A stretch of 64,000 nt of DNA. Origin: Gemmatimonadaceae bacterium (GTDB taxonomy: Bacteria; Gemmatimonadota; Gemmatimonadetes; Gemmatimonadales; Gemmatimonadaceae). The DNA is taken from positions 310,001-374,000 of the forward strand of contig DATNEW010000026.1 in the NCBI GenBank assembly GCA_035606695.1, in the 5' to 3' direction. Position 1 is the stretch's first letter. Each line of letters opens with the position of its first letter. Both the position numbers and the translations under genes were made by a program. Under the pieces are notes generated by a model. That model worked only from the letters and a program-made list of their open reading frames with translations, ran no database searches and was not told the origin of the DNA. Shown one piece after another: positions 22,971 to 30,747 of the stretch.

Positions 22971-25636
22971 CGCGCCGTCCGTTCTGGCGCGCATCGATCG
23001 AGGACGAAGTGGAGAGCGAGCTCGCCTTCCACCTCGAGATGACCACGCGAGCGCTCGTGGAGCATGGAATGTCCGAACAGAATGCTCGCGCCGAAGCCGC
23101 GCGCCGCTTCGGCAACGCCGCCGCGGTCGACGCCGAATGCCGCCGCTATGCGCAGGAGCGCGACCGCAATCAACGAAAGGCCGAATATCGGCATGAGCTG
23201 ACGCAGGACGTCGCGTTCGCGCTGCGGCAGCTCGTCAAGGCCCCCGCGTTTGCCGCCATCGCTGTCCTCACGCTCGCGCTTGGCATCGGCGCCACGGCCG
23301 CGGTGTTCAGCGTCTTGAACGCCGTCGTGCTCCGTCCGCTGCCGTTCGATCACGCCGACCGCGTCGTGGTCGTCTACGCGAGCACCGACGGCGATACGCA
23401 CTCGCCCTCGGTGCCCGATTTTTTCGCGATGCGTAACGTGCACGAATTCGAGCACGTTGCCGCCGGAATTCTCGAGGTCGGGATCGCGATGAAAACCGGC
23501 GACGCGCCGGAGATGATCCAGGGTGGCCGCGTCGCGCACGACTATTTCGCCGTGTACGGTGTGCAGCCGCAAATCGGCCGCGCGTTCACCGCGCACGACG
23601 ACGAGCTGGGCGCTCCGAATGTGGCCGTCATCAGCCATCGCCTGTGGATGTCGCACTTCAATGGCGAACGGTCGCTCGTCGGCCGCACGGTATCGCTCGA
23701 CGGGCGGCAGTCGACCATCATCGGTGTCATGCCGTCCTCGTTCGACTTCACCAACGGCTCCGAAGACATCTGGGTGCCGCTCGCGTTCACGCCCGAGCAG
23801 AGGGTGCAGTACAACGAGCACTATCTGCCGATCGTCGCGCGGCTTCGCGCGGGTGTCACGCTCGAGCGGGCAATGGCTTCCGCGACCGCCGCGGAGCGCA
23901 CCATGGCCGAGCGAATTCCGGAACGCACCCGGCCCGTAAATCAGTATGCGATCCAGATGCATCGCTACGTCGACGACCTCGTCGGCGACTACCGTGATCT
24001 GCTCATGATCCTCCTGGGCGCCGTGAGCTTCGTGCTGCTCATCGCGTGCACGAACGTCGCCAACCTCCTGCTCGCGCGCGGATCGACACGCGCGAAGGAG
24101 CTGGCGATTCGCGCCGCACTCGGCGCCGGTCGCGGCCGGCTCGTGCGGCAACTGCTCACGGAAAGCCTGGTGCTCGCCGTCACGGGATCGGTGCTCGGAC
24201 TCGCGATCGCATTCGCGCTCGTCAAGCTCGTCGTCACCGTGGCGCCGAGCGATGTTCCGCGAATCGAGCAGGCAGGCATCGATTGGCGCGTGTTCGGCTT
24301 CACGCTGGGCGTCGGTGTGGTGAGCGCGATCGTCTTCGGGCTGCTGCCCGCGTTTCGCTCGGCCGGTCCGCAGTTGCAGGGCGCGTTGCGTGAAGGTGGA
24401 CGGAGCAGTCGCGGCGGACGCGATCGTCTGCGCGCCGTGCTCGTGACGGCCGAGGTCGCGCTCGCGATCACGCTGCTCGTTGGATCGGGCCTCCTGCTTC
24501 GCAGCGCCTGGCTCATCGAGCATGTCGATCCGGGCTTCGATCCACGCGGCGTGCTGACCGCGCGACTGATGCTTCCTGAATCGCGCTACCCCGACGGGCC
24601 GTCGATCGTGCGGCTGTTCGAGAGCGTGCGCGACGAAGCAGCGCACATTTCCGGCGTGCGTTCGTCGTCGCTGGTGCTGTTGCCTCCGCTTTCCGGTTCG
24701 GCGCTCAATTCTTCCATCGAAGCCGAAGGCGAGCGACAGGACAAGCCGCCGTCGGCGAACATGCGCCTGGCGAGCGACGGCTATCTCGCGACGATGGGCA
24801 TTCCGCTGCTTGCCGGACGCGACATCGCGAAGACCGATCGCGCGAGCTCGCCGCCGGTGATGGTGATCAACCAGGCGATGGCCAGGAAGTTGTGGCCCGC
24901 CCTCGATCCGCGCGAGACCATCGGCAAGCGGGTCGATGCGTTGTCGCAGAGCCGAGCAGCGCCGCATTACATGACGGTGATCGGCATCGCCGGCGATCTG
25001 CACGATGCGGGGCTCGACAAGCCGGTGCGGCCCGAATTTTACTCGCCGGTCGAGCAGACGCCGGAGTATCTGTGGCCGCTGCTTCAGCGTTCGCTCATCG
25101 TCGTGCTGAAGACCAGGAATCGCGATGCCGATCCGCGGACGCTCGTGCGTCCGCTTCGCGAGGTGATCGCGCACATCGATCCGTCGCTGCCGATCGCCGA
25201 CGCGAGGAGCATGGAGAGTTATCGAAGGGAATCGCTCGCCACCGCGCGCATGAATACCATTTTGCTATCGACGCTCGGCGGCATCGCGCTGGTTCTCGCG
25301 ATGGTGGGCATCTACGGCGTGGTCTCCTACTTCGTCAGCCAGCGCACGCACGAGATTGGTGTGCGCATGGCGTTGGGCGCGACGCCCGGGCGCGTGTGGC
25401 AATTCGTGATTCGTCGCGGGTTGGCGCCGATCGTGAGTGGTCTCGTGATCGGCTTTGGGCTCTCGCTGCTCGCGACGTCGGTGCTGCGGCAACAGCTCTA
25501 TCACGTCACGACGCATGACCCCGTGACGCTCGGTGGCGTCGGTGCGACGCTGCTCGCGGTCGCGTTGCTGGCGATGTATCTGCCTGCACGGCGGGCAATG
25601 CGCGTGGCGCCGATCGTGGCGTTGAATGACAGCTAA
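22967..25636 (+). CDS. ADOP-family (MacB/FtsX-type) ABC transporter permease, full length
   Basis: 889 residues. An N-terminal cytoplasmic ADOP helix domain (about 1-75; EDEVESELAFHLEMTTRALVE region, then ARAEAARRFGN) precedes the first helix (AFAAIAVLTLALGIGATAAVFS, ~95-115), a MacB-like periplasmic core (~120-340), FtsX helices near 345-470, a second periplasmic core, and C-terminal FtsX helices from ~765. The cytoplasmic motif ELAIRAALGAGRGRLVRQLL is present and its repeat is EIGVRMALGATPGRVW. No cognate ATPase gene is nearby, as usual for these orphan permeases. It starts within the padR stop (ATGA). Confidence 0.92.
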   Translation: MTRRPFWRASIEDEVESELAFHLEMTTRALVEHGMSEQNARAEAARRFGNAAAVDAECRRYAQERDRNQRKAEYRHELTQDVAFALRQLVKAPAFAAIAVLTLALGIGATAAVFSVLNAVVLRPLPFDHADRVVVVYASTDGDTHSPSVPDFFAMRNVHEFEHVAAGILEVGIAMKTGDAPEMIQGGRVAHDYFAVYGVQPQIGRAFTAHDDELGAPNVAVISHRLWMSHFNGERSLVGRTVSLDGRQSTIIGVMPSSFDFTNGSEDIWVPLAFTPEQRVQYNEHYLPIVARLRAGVTLERAMASATAAERTMAERIPERTRPVNQYAIQMHRYVDDLVGDYRDLLMILLGAVSFVLLIACTNVANLLLARGSTRAKELAIRAALGAGRGRLVRQLLTESLVLAVTGSVLGLAIAFALVKLVVTVAPSDVPRIEQAGIDWRVFGFTLGVGVVSAIVFGLLPAFRSAGPQLQGALREGGRSSRGGRDRLRAVLVTAEVALAITLLVGSGLLLRSAWLIEHVDPGFDPRGVLTARLMLPESRYPDGPSIVRLFESVRDEAAHISGVRSSSLVLLPPLSGSALNSSIEAEGERQDKPPSANMRLASDGYLATMGIPLLAGRDIAKTDRASSPPVMVINQAMARKLWPALDPRETIGKRVDALSQSRAAPHYMTVIGIAGDLHDAGLDKPVRPEFYSPVEQTPEYLWPLLQRSLIVVLKTRNRDADPRTLVRPLREVIAHIDPSLPIADARSMESYRRESLATARMNTILLSTLGGIALVLAMVGIYGVVSYFVSQRTHEIGVRMALGATPGRVWQFVIRRGLAPIVSGLVIGFGLSLLATSVLRQQLYHVTTHDPVTLGGVGATLLAVALLAMYLPARRAMRVAPIVALNDS

Positions 25637-25637
25637 G

Positions 25638-25716
25638 TGTCATCCCGAGCGCTCGCTACGCTCGCTCGCCTGGGATGACAAAGGGTGAAGCGCTTCGCGC
25701 CTCCGCTCGGGATGAC
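25638..25716. repeat. Dispersed palindromic repeat, copy 5
   Basis: GTGTCATCCCGAGCGCTCGC and GCCTGGGATGACA form a short inner hairpin (25638-25680). It is followed by a second arm GCGCCTCCGCTCGGGATGAC. The repeat fills the gap between the ADOP gene and the DUF3667 gene. Confidence 0.75.
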
Positions 25717-25766
25717 CCGGGCGGGCCATTCCGGCTCCGTCTCGCGGGTGATACTCTATCCGCGTC

Positions 25767-26657
25767 ATGACCGCCACTGTACTCCCGGCCGCCGACCCTG
25801 CTTCCGAGCCAACGGAGCGATGCGTCACCTGCGGCGCCGCGCTCTGCACGCCTTTCTGCCCCGAATGCGGCGAAAAGCGCGCCGCCGACCGCTCGTACTC
25901 GATATTCCACTTCACGAAAGAGAACGTCATCGACGCCATCGGAAGCCTCGATGGGCGGACGTTTCGCACGCTCAAGCTGTTGTTGCTGCGCCCCGGCGAG
26001 CTGACCGCGCAGTTCATGCGCGGCGCGCGGCTGCCATATCTGTCGCCGTTGCAACTGTTCCTGGCGCTCAACCTGCTCTTTTTCGTCTGGTCGTCTGCCG
26101 AACGTTTTTCGATTCTCGATACGCCGCTGTCGGTGCACACGACGAGCATGCCGTGGTCGCAGTCCGCGCGCGCGATGGCGCACGACCGCATGGTCGCGAC
26201 CAAACGCGACTCGGTCGCCTTCCAGGCGGCGTACGACGCCACGAGTCACGAACAGGCCAAATCGCTCGTGATCCTGATGGTGCCGTTCTTCGCGATCTGC
26301 GTCGCCGTCATGGCAGCGGGGCGCCGCCAATCGCTCGTCAAGGACATCGTGTTCTCGATGCACTTCTATTCGTTCGTGTTCATCGCGATTCCCGTCACGC
26401 TCGAGCTCATCATCCGCACCAACCGGTGGATTCTGCGACCGCTCGGGCATCCGATGAGCAACGACGCAGGCATCCAGCTGTGGACAGAGCTGCTTGCCAT
26501 CATTCTCGCGATGTATCTGGCCCGCGCGCTCCTGCGAGCGTACGATATGAGCAAGCTGAGGACGGTGCTTTCCGGGATTGCCGGCGCATTCGTCATCACC
26601 TTCGTGTTCTATCTCTACCGTTACGTACTCCTGATCGTCGGGATGCACTCTGTTTGA
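25767..26657 (+). CDS. DUF3667-type zinc-ribbon membrane protein
   Basis: 296 residues. The N-terminal zinc ribbon has CVTCGAALC and CPECGEK (residues ~20-37). Then comes the family segment FHFTKENVIDAIGSLDGRTF and LLLRPGELTAQFMRGARLPYLSP, with LQLFLALNLLFFVW as the first transmembrane helix. Further helices are at about 170-190 (LVILMVPFFAICVAVMAA), 205-225, 245-265 and the C-terminus (FVITFVFYLYRYVLLIV). Function unknown. It stands alone between the PadR-ADOP operon and the second VPS10-like gene. Confidence 0.82.
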   Translation: MTATVLPAADPASEPTERCVTCGAALCTPFCPECGEKRAADRSYSIFHFTKENVIDAIGSLDGRTFRTLKLLLLRPGELTAQFMRGARLPYLSPLQLFLALNLLFFVWSSAERFSILDTPLSVHTTSMPWSQSARAMAHDRMVATKRDSVAFQAAYDATSHEQAKSLVILMVPFFAICVAVMAAGRRQSLVKDIVFSMHFYSFVFIAIPVTLELIIRTNRWILRPLGHPMSNDAGIQLWTELLAIILAMYLARALLRAYDMSKLRTVLSGIAGAFVITFVFYLYRYVLLIVGMHSV

Positions 26658-26673
26658 TCCGAGACCCCACTTG

Positions 26674-29600
26674 ATGCATTTGATGCGCACTTCACTCCGC
26701 GCGCTCGCCGCGCTTCTCGTTCCCTGCGCGATCTTCGCGCAACGAGGCAATACACCCTTACCCCGCGCACCGATACCCGATCCGTTCCGTTTCCAGATGA
26801 TGGGACCCGCGGAGGGTGGACGCATCGCGTCGATATCGGGCGTGCCGGGCGATGCGCGCGTCTGGTACCTGGGCGCCGCGTCGGGCGGCGTGTGGAAGTC
26901 GACCGATAGCGGCGCCACGTTCCGCCCGGTGTTCGACAGCATGCCGGTGCAGGCGATCGGCGCGTTGGCGGTCGCACCGTCGAAGCCGTCGATCGTGTGG
27001 GCCGGCACCGGTGAAGGGTGGGCGATTCGCGACGCCGATCTGTTCGGCGACGGCATCTACAAGTCGACGGATTCGGGCGCGACGTGGACGCACATGGGCC
27101 TCGATCAGACGGGGCGCATCGGGCGCATCATCGTGCATCCGACGAATCCCAACGTTGTCTATGTGTGTGCATTGGGCCGAGCGACGGGCGAGCAGGAAGA
27201 GCGCGGCGTGTACAAGACGACGGACGGTGGCAAGAACTGGAAGCGCGTGTTGTACGTCGGCGGCAATTATGGATGCTCGGGGCTCTCGCTCGACGTGAAG
27301 AACCCGAATGTGCTCTTCGCGGGCATGTGGCACGTCGTGATGCACACGTGGGCGATGTTCAGCGGCACGGAGGAGCCGAAGGATGGCGTGTACGTGTCGC
27401 GCGACGCCGGCGAAACCTGGAAGCAGGTGATCGATCCGGGGCTGCCGCATCCGCCGATCGGCAAGATCGACGTGGCGATCGCGCCGTCGAGCTCGAAGCG
27501 GGTGTACGCGCTGATTCAAACCGCCGATCAGGGTTCAGTATGGCGCTCGGACGACGGCGGTGTGAAGTGGAAGGTCGTCAACCATCAGAGAGCTCTCATA
27601 GGCCGAGCGGGGTATTACATCCATCTGGCTGTGATGCCGGCGAATCCGGACGAGATTCTGCTCGCGAACAGCAGCTTCTTCCAGTCGAAGGACGGCGGCA
27701 AATCGTTCGTCGAAGTGCCGTGGGGCGGCGACAATCACGACATCTGGATCGACCCGAAGAACGGCAATCATTTCGGGTTGACGAACGATCTCGGCGCGCG
27801 GCTCACGAACGATCATGGGAAGGGTTTTCTGTCGGTGGCACTGCCGATCGCGCAGATGTATCACGTCGCGGTCGACAATCAGGTGCCGTACTGGGTGTAT
27901 GGCAATCGGCAGGATAACGGGACGATGCGCGGTCCGAGCACCGCACCGGAAGGCGCGCAGGCGACGCGCGGCATCGCGGCGGAATTTGCGCGAGGTGGGC
28001 GTGGCGGTGGCCGTGGTCGGGGCAATGCGGATTCGACGGCGGCGCGCGGGCGTGGGACTCCTCCGTCGGGACGGGGATCCCTCGCTACGCTCGGGATGAC
28101 AAGCTCCCGCGCGCCCTCTCCCCAGTCATCCCGAGCGAGCGGAGCGAGTCGAGGGACCCCCGTCCCGGCGGACGACACCACCGGCGGAGGTCGAGGCGGC
28201 GGCGGGGGCGGCGGCTTCGGCGGCTCCTCGACCTGGGACCACGGCCTCGGCGGATGTGAATCCGGATTCACATTACCGGACCCCACCGATCCCAACATCG
28301 TCTGGGCATCGTGTTACGGAAACGAAGTGACGCGCTACGATCATCGCACGAAGCGCGCGCGCTCGGTGAGCCCGTGGATTCACACGCTCGATTCGCCGCC
28401 CGACAAGCTCAAGTATCGCTGCCACTGGACGCCGCCGCTGGCGATCGATCCGTTCGATCACAATACGGTCTACTACGGCTGTCAGGTGGTATTCAAGACC
28501 TCTAATGGCGGCCAGAGCTGGAGCGAGATCAGCCCCGACCTCTCGACGCGCGATCCCAAGTACATCGTGTCGTCGGGCGGCATCGTCGAAGACAACCTTG
28601 GCCAGTTCTACGGCGAGGTCGTGTTCGCGATCGCGCCGTCGGAGATCGAGCGCGGGTTGATCTGGGCCGGCACGAACGACGGGAAGCTGTGGTACACGAC
28701 CACCGGCGGCGGCTCGAACAACTCGTGGACCGACGTCACGCCCGGTCTCACCGCCGCGGGCATGCCCGCGTGGGGCACCGTGCGCAAGATCGAGCCGTCG
28801 CACTTCGACTCGGCCACCGCCTACGTCGCCGTCGATTTCCACATGATGGATAACCGCAAGCCGTACATCTTCAAGACGACGGACTTCGGCAAGACGTGGA
28901 AGAACATCACGGGCGATCTGCCGGCGACGAGCCCGCTCGATTACGTGATGGCCGTGACGGAGAATCCGAATCGCAAGGGCATGTTGTTCGCCGGCACCGG
29001 GCACGCGTTCTATTACTCACTGGACGACGGCGCGCATTGGACGCAGTTCAACGAGGGCTTGCCGCACACCGCGGTGTCGTGGATCGTGGTGCCGAAGCGG
29101 TGGCACGACGTCGTCGTGTCGACGTACGGGCGCGGCATCTACATTCTGCGCGACATCGCGCCGCTCGAGACGAAGCAGCCCGTCGAAGTCACGGCGAACG
29201 CGGCGCGTCTCTATCCGCCGCACCCGGGGTATCGCCAGGCGCGCAGCGGACACGCGGACATCACGTTCCGTCTCGACACGGTGTCGGCGCGTCCGGCGCG
29301 CCTCGAGATTCTCGACTCGGCGAACAAGGTCGTCCGCACCATGCAGGTGCCGACGCGGGTGGGCTACAATCGCGCGGTGTGGGATCTGCGCTACGATCCG
29401 CCGCGCGTCGTCGCGATGCGCACGCCGGCGCCGGACAATCCGTTCATCTTCGACGAACCGCGATTCAAGAATCGTCAAACGCGGCCGGTCACGCACTGGG
29501 GCATTCAGGGCGCGCAGACGTCCGGTCCGCTCGCGCTGCCCGGCATGTACACGGTGCGGCTGAGCGTCAACGGCATCACGACGACGAGTCCGCTCGAGAT

Positions 29601-30123
29601 CATCAAGGATCCGCAGATCACCACGACCGAGGCCGATCTCGTGGCGTCCGCGCGCGCGGGCATCCGCGTCCGCGACGACATGAACTCCGCGGTCGACATG
29701 ATCAACCGCCTCGAGGTGATGCGAAAGCAGATCGCCGATCAGGAGAAGGCGAACGCGAGCAAGGCCGACGTCACGGGCGCGCTGGCGTCGCTCGAGAAGA
29801 AGATGATGGACGTCGAGCTCATGCTGCTCACGAAATCCGACATGGAGAGCGACGACAAGTATTATGTCGAGCCGTTCAGTCCCTACATGGCGCTGATCTG
29901 GTTGAACGGCACGATCAGCACCGGCGCCGGCGACGTGGCGGGCGGCGCCGACTACGCGCCGACCGACGCGTCCATCGCCTGGCTTGGCGACATCGAGAAG
30001 CAGCTCGCAACGGCGAAGACGGCGTATCGCTCGCTCGTCGACGGCGATCTCGCGGCGTTCAACAAGCAGATGGAAGGAAAGCTGCCGGCGATCACGGAGA
30101 CGGTGCGGCCGATCGTGCCGTGA
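26674..30123 (+). CDS. Secreted VPS10/sortilin-type BNR-repeat protein with in-frame palindromic repeat
   Basis: About 1149 residues from ATG 26674 (ATG 26683 is equally good), signal peptide LRALAALLVPCAIFAQ. BNR Asp-boxes include KSTDSGATW, KTTDGGKNWKR, RSDDGGVKW and KTTDFGKTWKN, forming a propeller; a beta-sandwich and helical C-terminal region follow. It is a paralogue of the 7338-10802 protein. Between propeller blades lies a Gly/Arg-rich linker. Within it residues ~463-500 (SGRGSLATLGMTSSRAPS and on) are encoded by a complete copy of the dispersed palindromic repeat, kept in frame. The 3' end overlaps mscL by 32 nt on the opposite strand. Confidence 0.87.
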   Translation: MHLMRTSLRALAALLVPCAIFAQRGNTPLPRAPIPDPFRFQMMGPAEGGRIASISGVPGDARVWYLGAASGGVWKSTDSGATFRPVFDSMPVQAIGALAVAPSKPSIVWAGTGEGWAIRDADLFGDGIYKSTDSGATWTHMGLDQTGRIGRIIVHPTNPNVVYVCALGRATGEQEERGVYKTTDGGKNWKRVLYVGGNYGCSGLSLDVKNPNVLFAGMWHVVMHTWAMFSGTEEPKDGVYVSRDAGETWKQVIDPGLPHPPIGKIDVAIAPSSSKRVYALIQTADQGSVWRSDDGGVKWKVVNHQRALIGRAGYYIHLAVMPANPDEILLANSSFFQSKDGGKSFVEVPWGGDNHDIWIDPKNGNHFGLTNDLGARLTNDHGKGFLSVALPIAQMYHVAVDNQVPYWVYGNRQDNGTMRGPSTAPEGAQATRGIAAEFARGGRGGGRGRGNADSTAARGRGTPPSGRGSLATLGMTSSRAPSPQSSRASGASRGTPVPADDTTGGGRGGGGGGGFGGSSTWDHGLGGCESGFTLPDPTDPNIVWASCYGNEVTRYDHRTKRARSVSPWIHTLDSPPDKLKYRCHWTPPLAIDPFDHNTVYYGCQVVFKTSNGGQSWSEISPDLSTRDPKYIVSSGGIVEDNLGQFYGEVVFAIAPSEIERGLIWAGTNDGKLWYTTTGGGSNNSWTDVTPGLTAAGMPAWGTVRKIEPSHFDSATAYVAVDFHMMDNRKPYIFKTTDFGKTWKNITGDLPATSPLDYVMAVTENPNRKGMLFAGTGHAFYYSLDDGAHWTQFNEGLPHTAVSWIVVPKRWHDVVVSTYGRGIYILRDIAPLETKQPVEVTANAARLYPPHPGYRQARSGHADITFRLDTVSARPARLEILDSANKVVRTMQVPTRVGYNRAVWDLRYDPPRVVAMRTPAPDNPFIFDEPRFKNRQTRPVTHWGIQGAQTSGPLALPGMYTVRLSVNGITTTSPLEIIKDPQITTTEADLVASARAGIRVRDDMNSAVDMINRLEVMRKQIADQEKANASKADVTGALASLEKKMMDVELMLLTKSDMESDDKYYVEPFSPYMALIWLNGTISTGAGDVAGGADYAPTDASIAWLGDIEKQLATAKTAYRSLVDGDLAAFNKQMEGKLPAITETVRPIVP
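28060..28172. repeat. Dispersed palindromic repeat, copy 6, inside a coding sequence
   Basis: The unit runs TCCGTCGGGACGGGGATCCC, then CGCTCGGGATGAC, then GTCATCCCGAGCGAGCGGAG, then CGAGGGACCCCCGTCCCGGC, an inverted repeat with the same parts as the intergenic copies but inside out. It is translated as a low-complexity stretch of the VPS10-like protein with no stop in that frame. Confidence 0.8.
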
Positions 30124-30562
30124 GGTCCGACGTGCAGTGCGGACACCGCGTGGCGGCCTTCGCCACCGACAACGTGCAGTAGGGACAGGGCCGAGCGTTG
30201 TCGGTGGCCGGCGCGGGCTTGTTGTACATGCGGTTCACGGCGCGCAATATGAGAAATATCACGATCGCGATGATCAGAAACGCGATCAGGTTGTTGATGA
30301 ACACGCCGTAGTTGAGCGTGACCGCGCCGTTCGCCTTCGCTTCGGCGACCGTGGCGTACGGCGGCGGTGCCTTCGTGCCCGGCCGCAAGAGCACGAATCG
30401 GTTCGCGAAGTCGACTTTGCCTGTGATCAGACTGATCGGCGGCATGATGACGTCGTCGACGGCCGACTTGACGATCGCGCCGAACGCGCCGCCGATGACC
30501 ACGGCAATCGCGAGATCGACGACGTTGCCGCGCATGATGAACGCCTTGAAATCCTTCCACAT
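30092..30562 (-). CDS. mscL: Large-conductance mechanosensitive channel MscL with C-terminal zinc-ribbon-like tail
   Basis: 156 residues from ATG 30562, with GAGG about 11 nt upstream. The MscL core is clear: MWKDFKAFIMRGNVVDLAIAVV (start only), VIGGAFGAIVKSAVDDVIMPP for TM1, a periplasmic loop, and NYGVFINNLIAFLIIAIVIFL for TM2. It releases solutes on hypo-osmotic shock. Most MscL proteins end with a short helical bundle; here the tail instead carries two CxxC pairs (CPYC, then CPHC 11 residues later), a zinc-ribbon-like or redox knuckle. The gene is convergent with the VPS10-like gene and overlaps it by 32 nt. Confidence 0.93.
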   Translation of the reverse strand: MWKDFKAFIMRGNVVDLAIAVVIGGAFGAIVKSAVDDVIMPPISLITGKVDFANRFVLLRPGTKAPPPYATVAEAKANGAVTLNYGVFINNLIAFLIIAIVIFLILRAVNRMYNKPAPATDNARPCPYCTLSVAKAATRCPHCTSDLTARSAAPSP

Positions 30563-30622
30563 TGGCGAAGCCTCGAAGGAATTAGAAAACGCAAACAGAT
30601 GGTGGTCGCTGCCGTCGTTTGT

Positions 30623-30645
30623 CGCCCATCGCCCATTACCCATCG
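30623..30645. repeat. CGCCCAT tandem in the mscL-patatin divergent gap
   Basis: CGCCCATCGCCCATTACCCA and a fourth partial unit. Same unit as the tandems before 10802, 10958 and 14967, but here about 100 nt before the patatin start and 60 nt before mscL. The rest of this 185-nt gap shows no other element. Confidence 0.6.
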
Positions 30646-30747
30646 CAATCTGGCGGTCGGTTCCGCGCCGCTTCATCTTATCGCATTCTCGAGGGCGATG
30701 CCGCCAGAGCGGGATTTGGTGCCGCGGTCACTAGCCACCGGTCGCTT

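Noticed and set aside
22871-25174. 767-codon open frame on minus across padR-ADOP
   Set aside because: Antisense shadow of the ADOP gene; composition dominated by Arg, His and Asp with no motifs.
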